The notes under the pieces were generated by a model that did no database searches, was not told where the DNA came from, and saw nothing but the letters and a program-made list of their open reading frames with translations. Source: Streptomyces violaceoruber (lineage in GTDB: Bacteria; Actinomycetota; Actinomycetes; Streptomycetales; Streptomycetaceae). Taken from it: a stretch of DNA of 64,000 bases. Shown here piece after piece: positions 54,119 through 63,884 of the stretch (position 1 is its first letter; the number at the start of each line of letters is the position of its first letter). Made by a program: the position numbers and the translations under genes. The stretch covers positions 1 through 64,000 of the forward strand of contig JODI01000045.1 of the NCBI GenBank assembly GCA_000720805.1. The letters are read 5' to 3'.

Positions 54119-54171
54119 GGTGCGACTCCTCACGTCAGGGGGTGGGTGAGCCGTACGGCCGCGGGCGCCGG

Positions 54172-55053
54172 TCATCCCTTCGTGGCTCCCGCGGCGAGGC
54201 CGCCGACGAGCTGACGCTCGGCGACCGAGTAGAAGGCGAGGGCCGGAACCATGGCCAGCACCAGATAGGCGAAGACCTTGGCGTACTCCGCGGAGTACTG
54301 ACCCTGGAACTGCTGGACGCCGATCGGGATCGTCCACCAGGTGGAGTCGGTGAACACCAGCAGCGGAAGGAGGAAGTTGTTCCAGCTGGCGATCACGGCG
54401 AGAACCGAGACGGTGCCGAGCGCGGGCCGCGCCATGGGCAGCAGGATCCGCCAGAAGAATCCGAACGGGCTGCACCCGTCGAGCGTGGCGGCCTCCTCCA
54501 GCTCACCGGGGATCTCCCGGAAGAAGCCGCGCAGGATGATGATCGTCATCGGCAGCCCGAACGCGGCCTGCGGCAGGATCACGCCCAGCGGGTTGTCGAG
54601 CAGCCCCAGGGACCGCAGCAGCAGGAACAGTGGCAGGGCCGCCACGGCGAAGGGGAACATCAGCCCCATCGTGAACAGCGTGAACAGGAACTCCCGCCCG
54701 CGGAAGGCGAACCGGGCGAAGGAGAACGCGGCCAGCGCGGAGGCCGCGACGACGAGGACGGTCGTCCCGATGGCGATCAGCGCACTGCTGCCGACCAGCT
54801 GCCAGAAGGAGCCGGAGCCCAGGATGCCGGTGTAGTTGGAGGTGACCCACGGGTCGGGCAGCCCGATCGGGTTGCGGGAGAGCTGGTCGGTGGACTTGAA
54901 GCCGGAGATGACCGCGTACAGCAGGGGTACGGCCATCACCGCGCCGACGATGACGAGGACGACGTGGACCGGCAGGGTCCTGCCGCGCTGCCCCCGCCCG
55001 GGCGCGGTGCGGGTGGGCACGGTCCGCGCGGGTACCTTCTGAGTGAGCGTCAC
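54172..55053 (-). CDS. sugar ABC transporter permease (MalG type)
   Basis: 293 residues, six membrane helices, with the ATPase-contacting loop EEAATLDGCSPFGFFWRILL (EAA motif). GTG 55053 overlaps the stop of the first permease by 4 bp (GTGA). The N-terminal 30 residues are basic and Thr/Pro-rich. No ATPase gene is present, so it must use a shared multiple-sugar ATPase such as MsiK, as other streptomycete sugar importers do. Confidence 0.93.
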   Translation of the reverse strand: MTLTQKVPARTVPTRTAPGRGQRGRTLPVHVVLVIVGAVMAVPLLYAVISGFKSTDQLSRNPIGLPDPWVTSNYTGILGSGSFWQLVGSSALIAIGTTVLVVAASALAAFSFARFAFRGREFLFTLFTMGLMFPFAVAALPLFLLLRSLGLLDNPLGVILPQAAFGLPMTIIILRGFFREIPGELEEAATLDGCSPFGFFWRILLPMARPALGTVSVLAVIASWNNFLLPLLVFTDSTWWTIPIGVQQFQGQYSAEYAKVFAYLVLAMVPALAFYSVAERQLVGGLAAGATKG

Positions 55054-56048
55054 TTCCCGCCTCCTCGCATGGTCGTGGTGGCCCCTTCGAGGTCGCGGCG
55101 GAGTACGAACCGCTGGTAGGCGAGGGCGAAGACGAGGCTGATGCCGAACATGACCACGCTGACCGCGCTGGCGTAGCCGACCTGGTAGCGCTTGAAGCCG
55201 AACTGGAACATGGTCACGGCCATGGTCTCGGAGTGGTGGTCGGGGCCGCCCTGGGTAATCACCCACACCAGGTCGAAGAGCTGGATCGAGCCGATGACGG
55301 ACAGGAAGACGCTGATGCGCAGGGTGGGCGCGAGCAGCGGCAGGGTGACGTTGCGGAAGCGCTGCCAGGCGCCGGCGCCGTCGATGAGCGCCGCCTCGGT
55401 CAACTCGGCCGGGATGGACTGGAGTCCGGCCAGGTAGAGCATCATGTGGAAGCCGAAGTACTTCCACATCATGACGAGGAACAGGGTCGCCATCACGGTC
55501 GACGGGTCGGCGAACCATGTCCCGCCGAGGCCGTCCAGGCCCACGCTGCCCAGGACGTGGTCGGCGAGACCGTCGTCCGGGGCGAAGATCATGCTGAACA
55601 GCACGCCGGTGATGGCCTCGGACAGGATGTACGGCGCGAAGAACAGCATCCGGTAGACAGCCCGGCCCCGTATCCGCTGGTTCAGCAGTACCGCCATGGC
55701 GAGCGCGAACGGCAGTTGGAGCGCGAGCGACAGGACGACCAGGACCAGGCAGCGCCACAGGTCGCCCAGGAACACCGGGTCGTCGAAGAGCCGGGTGAAG
55801 TTGTCGACGCCGATGTAGTCGGAGGGCATGCCGAAGCCGCCCCACCGGAAGAACGCGGCGTACAGGGCGAACAGCATCGGCAGCAGGACCAGTCCGATGA
55901 ACAGCACCAGGGCGGGCACCTGGAAGCCCATCGCGGTGACCCAGTTGAGCAGACGCCGCCGGGCCCGCCCCCGGGCCGCTCCCACAGCCGGGGGCGGGAG
56001 CTCGACGTCGGGGCCGGTCCGCTTGTCCGGAAGGTACGTGGAGGTCAT
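55050..56048 (-). CDS. sugar ABC transporter permease (MalF type)
   Basis: 332 residues with a basic cytoplasmic N-terminus and six helices; EAA loop in LTEAALIDGAGAWQRFRNVT. It starts 6 bp after the binding-protein stop and overlaps the second permease. It forms a heterodimeric channel with it for xylo-oligosaccharides, inferred from the flanking GH43 and GH10 genes. Confidence 0.93.
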   Translation of the reverse strand: MTSTYLPDKRTGPDVELPPPAVGAARGRARRRLLNWVTAMGFQVPALVLFIGLVLLPMLFALYAAFFRWGGFGMPSDYIGVDNFTRLFDDPVFLGDLWRCLVLVVLSLALQLPFALAMAVLLNQRIRGRAVYRMLFFAPYILSEAITGVLFSMIFAPDDGLADHVLGSVGLDGLGGTWFADPSTVMATLFLVMMWKYFGFHMMLYLAGLQSIPAELTEAALIDGAGAWQRFRNVTLPLLAPTLRISVFLSVIGSIQLFDLVWVITQGGPDHHSETMAVTMFQFGFKRYQVGYASAVSVVMFGISLVFALAYQRFVLRRDLEGATTTMRGGGK

Positions 56049-56054
56049 CGCCGG

Positions 56055-57353
56055 CTACTGCTCTTCCTTCGCGGCCTGCGTGATCGACTGGGCGACCTGC
56101 TCCGGGGACTTGGAGCCGGCGATGAGCGCGGACACGCTGTCGTTGACCTCCTGCCCGACGGCGGGCGCGTACGCCTGGTCGAGGTAGAGCTGGAAGCCGG
56201 TGGCACCGTTCAACTGGGCCTGGACGGCCTTGGTGTTGGGGTCGGTGATGGCGCTCTCGGCGGCCGGGAGCACCGGCAGGGTGCCGGTCTTCTTGACCAG
56301 TTCGACGTCGGTGGCCTGGGAGGCGAAGAACTTCAGGAAGTCGACGGCCGCCTGCGGGGCGTCCCGGCGGAGGGCGTGCCCGCCGCCCCCGCCGAACACC
56401 TCGGTGATGGCGCCCTTGCCGCCCTCGACGGCGGGGAAGGGGAAGAAGCCGAGGTCGTCGCCGAGCCCCTTGCCCGCGTCGGCCTGCACCGACGGGGCCC
56501 ACTGGCCCATGAGTTCCATCGCCGCCTTGCCGTTGCCGACGGCCGCGGCCTGGCCCGTCGGGGTGGAGTAGGCGGCGTTGAGGAACCCCTTCTGGAACGG
56601 CTGCAGGCCCACGAGGTCCTTGAGGTGCTTGCCGGCCGCGACGAAGTCGGCGCCCGTGAAGTCCTTGTCGTCGTAGGCCTTCTGCAGGGCCTCGGCACCG
56701 GCCGTGCGCATGGCGAGGTAGGCCCAGTAGTACATCTCGGGCCACTTCTCCTTGCCCGCGAGGGCGATGGGGGTGATGCCCTTGGCCTTCAGCTTGCCCA
56801 CGGCGTCGAGGAAGCCGGTCCACGTGGTAGGGGGCGTGCTGACGCCGGCCTGCTTGAAGAGCGCCTTGTTGTACCAGAAGCCGATCATGCCGATGTCGAA
56901 CGGGATGCCGTACACCTTGCCGTCGAGCAGGTACGGCTCCCTCGCGACCTTCAGCAGACCGTCGGCCCACGGCTTGGTCCTGTCCGTGAGGTCCTCGACC
57001 AGCCCGGCGTCGACCTGCTGCTTGAGCACGCCGCCGCCCCAGGTGTGGAAGATGTCGGGCAGCTTCCCGGAGGCGATCAGCGTGGTCATCTTCGACTTGT
57101 AGGCGTCGTTCTCCAACTGGACGATCTTCACCTTGACGTCGGGGTTCTGGGCCTCGAACTTCTTGGCCAGAGCCGCCCAGACGCCCTTCGCGGGCTCGGT
57201 GGTCGAGATGTTCCACCACTCGATCGTGGTCGTCCCCCCGGACGACCCTCCGTCCGAGTCGCCGCCACAGCCGCTCAGTGCCGTCATGCCCACACCGGCC
57301 GCGGCGGAGGCCGCCAGGAAGCCGCGGCGGGACAGTGCCGGGTCGCCCATCAT
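56055..57353 (-). CDS. sugar-binding lipoprotein of the xylan-locus ABC transporter
   Basis: 432 residues. Tat-like RRGFLAASAAAGVGMTALSGC with lipobox LSGC, then an SBP_bac_1 fold (TIEWWNISTTEPAKGVWAAL, KSKMTTLIASGKLPDIFHTW). It delivers oligosaccharides to the permeases. A perfect CCGAAA-G-TTTCGG palindrome lies 47-59 bp ahead of the start, so this gene probably has its own regulated promoter within the locus. Resembles BxlE-type xylobiose binders in context. Confidence 0.93.
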   Translation of the reverse strand: MMGDPALSRRGFLAASAAAGVGMTALSGCGGDSDGGSSGGTTTIEWWNISTTEPAKGVWAALAKKFEAQNPDVKVKIVQLENDAYKSKMTTLIASGKLPDIFHTWGGGVLKQQVDAGLVEDLTDRTKPWADGLLKVAREPYLLDGKVYGIPFDIGMIGFWYNKALFKQAGVSTPPTTWTGFLDAVGKLKAKGITPIALAGKEKWPEMYYWAYLAMRTAGAEALQKAYDDKDFTGADFVAAGKHLKDLVGLQPFQKGFLNAAYSTPTGQAAAVGNGKAAMELMGQWAPSVQADAGKGLGDDLGFFPFPAVEGGKGAITEVFGGGGGHALRRDAPQAAVDFLKFFASQATDVELVKKTGTLPVLPAAESAITDPNTKAVQAQLNGATGFQLYLDQAYAPAVGQEVNDSVSALIAGSKSPEQVAQSITQAAKEEQ

Positions 57354-57399
57354 GCGCTCCTTGGGTACAGGACGGCGCGTCCACGCCCGTCCGCTGGGA

Positions 57400-57412
57400 C
57401 CGAAAGTTTCGG
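57400..57412. promoter_or_regulatory. LacI-type operator upstream of the sugar-binding lipoprotein gene
   Basis: CCGAAAGTTTCGG is a perfect 13-bp palindrome of the CGAA-N-TTCG type reported, from memory, for BxlR control of xylobiose uptake in Streptomyces thermoviolaceus. Confidence 0.7.
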
Positions 57413-57535
57413 AGATAATCCAGAAAGGTTCGTTGTTGCCCGCACCCTAGAGACAGCTGCCAAACGGTGGCAACCCCTTGTACGCGGGGAATGTTGCGGG
57501 ACCCCGCCGCCAACTCGTTCCGGAAAGCCGCCGCT

Positions 57536-59095
57536 TCAGGAGCCTGACGGCGTGTACGCGAACCAGTCGAAGGAGGCGCTGCCCTCGGTGACGTACATGC
57601 CGATCACCCGCCCGGTGAAGCCTCCGGCGACCTGTGTGGAGAGGTAGCGGCCGTCGAGCTCGGCCAGCGGTTCGCGGGCTTCGGCGGATGCCTGGCCTTC
57701 GGCGGATGCCTGGCCTTCGACGGACTCGTGGCCTTCGACGGAGAGGACGACCGTGTCGGGGCCGCCCGGCCTGACGCCGGGGCCCGGTTCCCGGGAGCTG
57801 GTGACGGACGGCGGCACGGGAGACGTCGTACGTGTCTCGACCACGAGCGTGACCGGCCCCGAGGGGAGTTGCCGCCGGGCGACGCACCGCCGTACCGGAC
57901 CGATCCGGACGTGCACGCTCGCCTCTCCCCCGTCGATCTCCAGGTCGTAGTGGTGAGCCTCGTCGATGCGGACGGACAGTCCGGCGCGGCCCGCACCGGG
58001 CTCCAGACGGGCCGCGACCCGGCAGTCGGGATGCTGCTGCCGGCGCCCGACGAAGGTGTGGCCCGGCCGGTCGAGACTGTCCCCCGTGGCATGCAGGGTC
58101 AGCCTCCCGGGCCGCTCGGTCAGCGACCAGGAACCCTCCGGCCGGCTGCGCGGGGAGATCCAGTACGGCGCCAGTCGGTCGGCGTCGAAGTCGTCCCGCT
58201 CCGGCGGGAGGGGTACGGGATGCCAGGCGGCCGGTGCCGGATGCCGCTCTCGGACCGGGCCGACGCGGGGCCAGCCGTCCACCCACTCCACGGGTGTCAG
58301 GAAGGTCTCCCGGCCGAGCACGTGGAACGCGGGGAAGAAGCCGCGCGGCCGGGTGCCCAGCAGCAGCATCCACCAGGTGCCGTCGGGCGCCTGTACGAGG
58401 TCGGCGTGTCCGGTGCACTGGACGGGCAGACCGGTACTGCGGTGGGAGAGCACCGGGTTGTCCGGGGCGGGTTCGTAGGGGCCGCGCGGGGAACGGGCGC
58501 GGGCGATCGAGACGGCGTGGCCGTGTGCGGTACCGCCCTCGGCGAGCATCAGGTACCACCAGTCGCCGATGCGGTAGAGGTGCGGCGCCTCCGGGTGCTG
58601 GAGCCCGGTCCCGGACCAGACCGGGAGCGGACCCTCCAGCACCTTCCCGGTCGCGGGATCGATGCGGGCGAGGCGGATCCCGGAGACGGCGCACCAGCAG
58701 GAGCCGTCCTCGTCCCAGGCCAGGTCGGGATCGATTCCCTCCAGGTCGATCCAGACCGGGTCGGACCACGGTCCTTCGGGCCGCTCACTGCTGACGAGGA
58801 AGGTGCCGCCGCCGGCCACCGCGGTGGTGATCATGTAGAAGCGGCCGTCGTGGTGGCGGATCGTCGGGGCGTAGATCCCGGCGGAGGCCACGGTGTCCGC
58901 GGGCAGCGTCAACTGCCCTGGGCGGTCCAGGACGTTGCCGATCTGCCGCCAGTGCACGAGGTCGCGGCTGTGGAAGATCGGGACGCCCGGGTAGTACTCG
59001 AAGCTCGAGCAGACGAGGTAGTAGTCCTCGCCCACCCGGCACACACTGGGGTCCGGGTGGAACCCGCCGATCACCGGGTTGTCGTAGGTCCGCAT
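57536..59095 (-). CDS. GH43 beta-xylosidase/arabinofuranosidase-like enzyme
   Basis: 519 residues from ATG 59095. N-terminal five-bladed propeller with Asp15 (GGFHPDPS) as base, Asp122 (GIDPDLAWDEDG) as pKa modulator and Glu169 (LQHPEAPHLYR) as acid. From about 330 a beta-sandwich of the GH43 C-terminal type follows. No signal peptide, so it trims imported oligosaccharides in the cytoplasm. An 18-bp minisatellite inside the C-terminal domain adds EGQASA repeats. First gene of the xylan locus. Confidence 0.92.
   Translation of the reverse strand: MRTYDNPVIGGFHPDPSVCRVGEDYYLVCSSFEYYPGVPIFHSRDLVHWRQIGNVLDRPGQLTLPADTVASAGIYAPTIRHHDGRFYMITTAVAGGGTFLVSSERPEGPWSDPVWIDLEGIDPDLAWDEDGSCWCAVSGIRLARIDPATGKVLEGPLPVWSGTGLQHPEAPHLYRIGDWWYLMLAEGGTAHGHAVSIARARSPRGPYEPAPDNPVLSHRSTGLPVQCTGHADLVQAPDGTWWMLLLGTRPRGFFPAFHVLGRETFLTPVEWVDGWPRVGPVRERHPAPAAWHPVPLPPERDDFDADRLAPYWISPRSRPEGSWSLTERPGRLTLHATGDSLDRPGHTFVGRRQQHPDCRVAARLEPGAGRAGLSVRIDEAHHYDLEIDGGEASVHVRIGPVRRCVARRQLPSGPVTLVVETRTTSPVPPSVTSSREPGPGVRPGGPDTVVLSVEGHESVEGQASAEGQASAEAREPLAELDGRYLSTQVAGGFTGRVIGMYVTEGSASFDWFAYTPSGS
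57680..57745. repeat. 18-bp tandem repeat inside the GH43 gene
   Basis: TTCGGCGGATGCCTGGCC at 57680 and 57698, a diverged copy at 57716 and part of a fourth. In frame on the minus strand they give six-residue repeats GQASAE / GHESVE in a surface loop. Confidence 0.85.
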
Positions 59096-59112
59096 GCGCG
59101 TCAGCCCCTCCG

Positions 59113-59136
59113 GAGGCCAACGAAACATTCGGCCTC
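59113..59136. promoter_or_regulatory. operator candidate upstream of the GH43 gene
   Basis: GAGGCC ... GGCCTC arms flank a core CGAAACATTCG (59121-59131), one mismatch from the CGAAA-N-TTTCG palindrome at 57400. It lies 18-41 bp ahead of the GH43 start. Confidence 0.6.
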
Positions 59137-59227
59137 ATCGACGAACGTTACGAAGCGCACTGTAGAAGGTCAGCTCTCGAAGCGGTACCCCATGCGAGAA
59201 GCGCCCCGGGGACGGTGTTCCTGATGG

Positions 59228-59260
59228 GGGTGCCGCTCGGCGTACCCACGACCGGCACCC
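59228..59260 (-). terminator. probable kdp operon terminator
   Basis: GGGTGCCG/CGGCACCC arms with a 17-nt loop, just past the kdpC stop. Confidence 0.5.
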
Positions 59261-59263
59261 GGG

Positions 59264-59899
59264 TCATCCGTCGCCCTGGGCCAATTCCCTGAGTGCGATG
59301 TTGAGTTCGAGGACGTTCACCCGGGGCTCGCCGATGAATCCGAGAGTACGGCCCTGGGTGTGGTCCTCGACGAGCTTCTCCACCCGGGCGACCGGCAGGT
59401 GGTTCCGCTCCGCGACCCGGTGGACCTGGAGGTCGGCGTAGGCCGGGGAGATGTCGGGGTCGAGGCCCGAGCCGGAGGAGGTGACCGCGTCGGCGGGGAC
59501 CTGGGACGGCTCGACCTGGTAGCCGGCCGTGGAGTTCTCCTTGACGACCTTGGCCTTGGCCTGCTTGACCCAGGCGATGAGCTCGGGGTTGTCGGCGGAG
59601 CGGTTGGTGGCGCCGGAGAGGATCAGCCGGTACTGGGTGTTGACCGAGTTCACGCCCAGCCCCTTGGCGGGCCGGGGCTGGAAGTAGTCCAGGCTGTACC
59701 CCTGTTGACCGATCAGGGAGGAGCCGACGACCCTGGCGTCCGCCCGCACCTGCGAGCCGTTCGCCGTGTGCCGGAAGAGCGCCTGGGCCACACCGGTGAC
59801 CGCCAGCGGATAGATCACACCGGTGATCAGGGTCAGCACGAGCAGTGCCCGCAGCCCCGCCCCCATCAACCGGGCGGTGTTCACCACGGAGTTGTTCAT
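59264..59899 (-). CDS. kdpC: potassium-transporting ATPase subunit KdpC
   Basis: 211 residues. One N-terminal membrane helix (LRALLVLTLITGVIYPLAVT), then the periplasmic domain with the KdpC signatures SLIGQ, YFQPRP, SSGSGLDPDISPAYADLQVH and LNIALREL. It stabilises the KdpFAB complex and raises ATP affinity. It follows kdpB after 25 bp. Confidence 0.97.
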   Translation of the reverse strand: MNNSVVNTARLMGAGLRALLVLTLITGVIYPLAVTGVAQALFRHTANGSQVRADARVVGSSLIGQQGYSLDYFQPRPAKGLGVNSVNTQYRLILSGATNRSADNPELIAWVKQAKAKVVKENSTAGYQVEPSQVPADAVTSSGSGLDPDISPAYADLQVHRVAERNHLPVARVEKLVEDHTQGRTLGFIGEPRVNVLELNIALRELAQGDG

Positions 59900-59924
59900 G
59901 GTCCTTCACCACGCATTCAAGAAG

Positions 59925-62045
59925 TTACAGCCCGGGGATCAGGGAGATGAGCAGGTCGATGATCTTGATGCCGGCGAAGGGGGCGACCAGTCCGCCGAGG
60001 CCGTAGATCCCGAGGTTGCGGCGCAGCATGCGGTCCGCGCTCACCGGCCGGTACCGCACACCCCGCAGGGCCAGCGGCACCAGCGCGATGATGATCAGCG
60101 CGTTGAAGACGACGGCCGACAGGATCGCGGAGTCCGGCGACGACAGCCGCATGACGTTCAGCTTGTCCAGGCCCGGGTAGACCGCCGCGAACAGCGCCGG
60201 GATGATGGCGAAGTACTTGGCCACGTCGTTGGCTATGGAGAACGTGGTCAACGCGCCCCGGGTGATCAGCAGTTGCTTGCCGATCTCGACGATCTCGATG
60301 AGCTTGGTCGGGTCGGAGTCGAGGTCGACCATGTTGCCGGCCTCCTTGGCGGCCGACGTACCGGTGTTCATGGCCACACCGACGTCCGCCTGGGCCAGCG
60401 CGGGCGCGTCGTTCGTGCCGTCACCGGTCATCGCGACCAGCTTCCCGCCTGCCTGCTCGCGCCTGATCAGGGCCATCTTGTCCTCGGGAGTGGCTTCCGC
60501 GAGGAAGTCGTCGACGCCGGCCTCCTCGGCGATCGCCTTCGCCGTCAGCGGGTTGTCGCCGGTGATCATGACGGTCCTGATGCCCATGCGGCGCAGCTCG
60601 TCGAACCGCTCCCGCATGCCCTCCTTGACGACGTCCTTGAGGTGGATCACCCCTAGCACCCGTGCCCCGTCGACGTCCTCGACCGCCACCAGCAACGGCG
60701 TACCACCCGCTTCGGAGATCGCGTCGGTCAACTCCTGCGTGTCCTGGGGGACTTGACCTCGCTGCTCCTTCACCCAGGCGACGACCGAACCGGCCGCCCC
60801 CTTGCGGATCCTCCGGCCGTCGACGTCCGCGCCGGACATCCGGGTCTGCGCGGTGAACGCGATCCACTCCGCCCCGGCCAGCTCGTCCTGGCGCCGCTCG
60901 CGCAGCCCGTGGCTCTCCTTCGCCAGGACGACGATCGAGCGGCCCTCGGGCGTCTCGTCGGCCAACGACGACAGCTGGGCCGCCTCGGCGACCTCGGCAG
61001 CCGTCACGCCCCTCACCGGCACGAACTCCGAGGCCTGCCGGTTGCCGAGGGTGATGGTGCCGGTCTTGTCGAGCAGCAGCGTCGACACGTCACCGGCCGC
61101 CTCGACCGCACGCCCCGACATGGCCAGCACATTGCGCTGCACCAGCCGGTCCATCCCCGCGATGCCGATCGCCGACAGCAGCGCGCCGATCGTCGTCGGG
61201 ATGAGACAGACCAGGAGGGCCACCAGCACGACCAGCGTGAGGCGGGTGCCCGCGTAGTCCGCGAACGGCGGCAGCGTGGCGCACGCCAGCAGGAACACGA
61301 TGGTCAGCGAGGACAACAGGATGTTCAGCGCGATCTCGTTCGGCGTCTTCTGCCGGGCGGCGCCCTCGACGAGGCTGATCATCCGGTCGATGAAGGTCTC
61401 GCCCGGCTTTGTGGTGATCTTGACGACGATCCGGTCGGAGAGCACCTTCGTCCCGCCGGTGACGGCACTCCGGTCGCCGCCGGACTCCCGGATGACGGGC
61501 GCCGACTCACCGGTGATCGCTGACTCGTCGACGGAGGCGACCCCTTCGACCACGTCCCCGTCGCCGGGAATGACGTCCCCGGCCTCACAGACGACCAGGT
61601 CACCGACGCGCAGTTCGGTGCCCGGGACCACGGTGCCGTCGACCTTGCGGGCCACGCTGTCGCTCTTGGCCCTGCGCAGGGTGTCCGCCTGCGCCTTGCC
61701 GCGGCCCTCCGCGACCGCCTCCGCCAGGTTGGCGAAGACGACGGTCAGCCACAGCCAGGCGCTGATCGTCCAGCCGAACCAGTCGCCAGGGTCCTTGAAG
61801 GAGAAGACGGTGGTCAGGACCGAACCGATCCACACCACGAACATCACGGGCGACTTGACCATCACCCGCGGGTCGAGCTTGCGGAACGCGTCCGGCAGCG
61901 ACGTCACCAGCTGCCTGGGGTCGAACAGCCCGGCACCGACCCGGCCCTCGGCGGACGGGTGCCCGGTGGGTACGTCGTCGTGCGGCGCCCGGGTCTCAGT
62001 GGCTGTGGACATGGGGTCCCCTGGGTTCTCGAGGCCGGTGGTCAT
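59925..62045 (-). CDS. kdpB: potassium-transporting P-type ATPase subunit KdpB
   Basis: 706 residues. Phosphorylated Asp326 in [17 protein letters not shown] at 178-181 in the actuator domain, and [20 protein letters not shown] in the hinge are present, with seven or so membrane helices. The ATG at 62045 overlaps the kdpA stop (ATGA), favouring this start over the internal ATG at 62012; the first 45 residues are a variable hydrophilic extension. It energises K+ uptake through KdpA. Confidence 0.98.
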   Translation of the reverse strand: MTTGLENPGDPMSTATETRAPHDDVPTGHPSAEGRVGAGLFDPRQLVTSLPDAFRKLDPRVMVKSPVMFVVWIGSVLTTVFSFKDPGDWFGWTISAWLWLTVVFANLAEAVAEGRGKAQADTLRRAKSDSVARKVDGTVVPGTELRVGDLVVCEAGDVIPGDGDVVEGVASVDESAITGESAPVIRESGGDRSAVTGGTKVLSDRIVVKITTKPGETFIDRMISLVEGAARQKTPNEIALNILLSSLTIVFLLACATLPPFADYAGTRLTLVVLVALLVCLIPTTIGALLSAIGIAGMDRLVQRNVLAMSGRAVEAAGDVSTLLLDKTGTITLGNRQASEFVPVRGVTAAEVAEAAQLSSLADETPEGRSIVVLAKESHGLRERRQDELAGAEWIAFTAQTRMSGADVDGRRIRKGAAGSVVAWVKEQRGQVPQDTQELTDAISEAGGTPLLVAVEDVDGARVLGVIHLKDVVKEGMRERFDELRRMGIRTVMITGDNPLTAKAIAEEAGVDDFLAEATPEDKMALIRREQAGGKLVAMTGDGTNDAPALAQADVGVAMNTGTSAAKEAGNMVDLDSDPTKLIEIVEIGKQLLITRGALTTFSIANDVAKYFAIIPALFAAVYPGLDKLNVMRLSSPDSAILSAVVFNALIIIALVPLALRGVRYRPVSADRMLRRNLGIYGLGGLVAPFAGIKIIDLLISLIPGL

Positions 62046-63706
62046 GACGCCAGCCCCTCGGCGAGCGGTCCCAGCGCCAGCGCGGGGAAGTACGTCAGAC
62101 CGGTGATGATCAGGATCGCGCCCACCAACAGACCGGTGAACAGCGGTTTTTCGGTGCGCAGGGTGCCCGCGGTGACCGGCACGGGCCGCTGCTCGGCGAG
62201 CGATCCGGCGAGCGCCAGCACGAACACCATCGGCAGGAACCGGCCCAGCAGCATGGCGAGCCCGATCGTGGTGTTGAACCACTGCGTGTCCGCGTTCAGA
62301 CCGGCGAACGCCGAGCCGTTGTTGTTGGCGCCGGACGTATAGGCGTACAGGATCTCGGAGAACCCGTGCGCCCCGCTGTTGGTCATCGAGTGGGCCGGTG
62401 TGGGCAGCGCCATCGCGAGCGCGGTGAAGACGAGGACAAGCGCCGGGGTGACGAGGATGTAGCAGGCCGCCAGCTTGATCTCGCGGGTACCGATCTTCTT
62501 GCCGAGGTACTCGGGCGTACGACCGACCATGAGTCCGGCGATGAAAACCGCGACGATCGCCATGATCAGCATGCCGTAGAGGCCGGAGCCGGTGCCGCCC
62601 GGTGCGATCTCGCCCAGCATGATGCCGAGCATGGTGATCCCGCCGCCGAGACCGGTGAAGGACGAGTGGAAGGAGTCCACCGCGCCGGTCGAGGTGAGGG
62701 TGGTCGACACCGCGAAGATCGACGACGAGCCGACGCCGAAACGGACCTCCTTCCCCTCCATCGCCCCGCCCGCGAGCTGCAGCGCCGGGCCGTGGTGGGC
62801 GAACTCGGTCCACATCATCAGGGCGACGAAGCCGACCCAGATGGTGGCCATCGTGGCGAGGAGGGCGTACCCCTGCCTGACGGAGCCGACCATGACCCCG
62901 AAGGTCCGGGTCAGCGCGAACGGGATCACCAGCAGCAGGAAGATCTCGAAGAGGTTGCTGAACGGCGTCGGGTTCTCGAACGGATGGGCGCTGTTGGCGT
63001 TGAAGTAGCCGCCCCCGTTCGTCCCCAGCTCCTTGATCGCCTCCTGCGAGGCGACGGCACCGCCGTTCCACTGCTGCGCCCCACCCATGAACTGGCCGAT
63101 CGCATGGATCCCGGAGAAGTTCTGGATGACGCCACAGGCGACCAGCACGATCGCGGCGAGGAACGCGCCCGGCAGCAGAACGCGTACGACACCCCGCACC
63201 ATGTCGGCCCAGAAGTTGCCGAGTTCACCGGTACGGGACCGGGCGAACCCGCGCACCAACGCCACGGCCACGGCGATCCCGACGGCCGCGGAGACGAAGT
63301 TCTGCACGGCCAGCCCGGCGGTCTGCACCACATGGCCCATGGCCTGTTCGCCGTAGTACGACTGCCAGTTGGTGTTGGTCACGAAGGACGCGGCGGTGTC
63401 GAAGGCCTGGTCCGGGTCGATGGACCCGAAGCCGAGCGACAGCGGCAGGGTTCCCTGGAGCCGCTGGAGCAGATAGAGGAACAGGACGCCGGCCGCGGAG
63501 AAGGCGAGGACCCCTCGCAGATACGCGGGCCAGCGCATCTCGGTGTCCGGGTCGGCACCGATGCCTTTGTAGATCCACCGCTCGACACGCCAGTGCCGGT
63601 CGGAGGAGTAGACCCGGGCCATGTAGGTGCCGAGGGGTATGTGGGCGAGCGCCAACGCCACGATCAGCGCCAGCAGTTGGAGCACGCCGGCGAGTACGGG
63701 ACCCAT
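62042..63706 (-). CDS. kdpA: potassium-transporting ATPase subunit KdpA
   Basis: 554 residues, ten membrane helices with four selectivity-filter-like loops, e.g. [15 protein letters not shown] near the N-terminus and [20 protein letters not shown]. It forms the K+-selective channel-like subunit of the high-affinity uptake complex. It begins 8 bp after kdpF. Confidence 0.98.
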   Translation of the reverse strand: MGPVLAGVLQLLALIVALALAHIPLGTYMARVYSSDRHWRVERWIYKGIGADPDTEMRWPAYLRGVLAFSAAGVLFLYLLQRLQGTLPLSLGFGSIDPDQAFDTAASFVTNTNWQSYYGEQAMGHVVQTAGLAVQNFVSAAVGIAVAVALVRGFARSRTGELGNFWADMVRGVVRVLLPGAFLAAIVLVACGVIQNFSGIHAIGQFMGGAQQWNGGAVASQEAIKELGTNGGGYFNANSAHPFENPTPFSNLFEIFLLLVIPFALTRTFGVMVGSVRQGYALLATMATIWVGFVALMMWTEFAHHGPALQLAGGAMEGKEVRFGVGSSSIFAVSTTLTSTGAVDSFHSSFTGLGGGITMLGIMLGEIAPGGTGSGLYGMLIMAIVAVFIAGLMVGRTPEYLGKKIGTREIKLAACYILVTPALVLVFTALAMALPTPAHSMTNSGAHGFSEILYAYTSGANNNGSAFAGLNADTQWFNTTIGLAMLLGRFLPMVFVLALAGSLAEQRPVPVTAGTLRTEKPLFTGLLVGAILIITGLTYFPALALGPLAEGLAS

Positions 63707-63714
63707 GGGGTGGC

Positions 63715-63804
63715 TCAGAACCTCTCCGGGAAGATCAGGGCGAGAACGAGATAGCCGAGCAGAGCGACGGCCACGACCAGACCGACGACGTTTTCGGCGG
63801 TCAC
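63715..63804 (-). CDS. kdpF: potassium-transporting ATPase small subunit KdpF
   Basis: 29 residues: GTG start, one membrane helix ([20 protein letters not shown]) and the conserved PERF end. It stabilises the KdpABC complex. The GTG overlaps the stop of the upstream 27-residue gene (GTGA). Confidence 0.93.
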   Translation of the reverse strand: MTAENVVGLVVAVALLGYLVLALIFPERF

Positions 63805-63884
63805 AGCTTCGTCACCCCCTTGGCGACGAGGGTCACCAGCGCGAAGACCGCGACCGTGGTGACGACGAAGGCCAGATCGGCCAT
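63801..63884 (-). CDS. 27-residue membrane peptide, first gene of the kdp operon
   Basis: 27 residues starting [10 protein letters not shown], one membrane helix ([18 protein letters not shown]) and a basic end KGVTKL. GGAG lies six bases ahead of the ATG, and its stop overlaps the kdpF start by 4 bp, so it is translated with kdp. Similar short ORFs occur upstream of kdpF in other actinobacteria, as I recall, usually unannotated. It may be an extra subunit or a leader peptide whose translation sets kdpF expression. Confidence 0.75.
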   Translation of the reverse strand: MADLAFVVTTVAVFALVTLVAKGVTKL

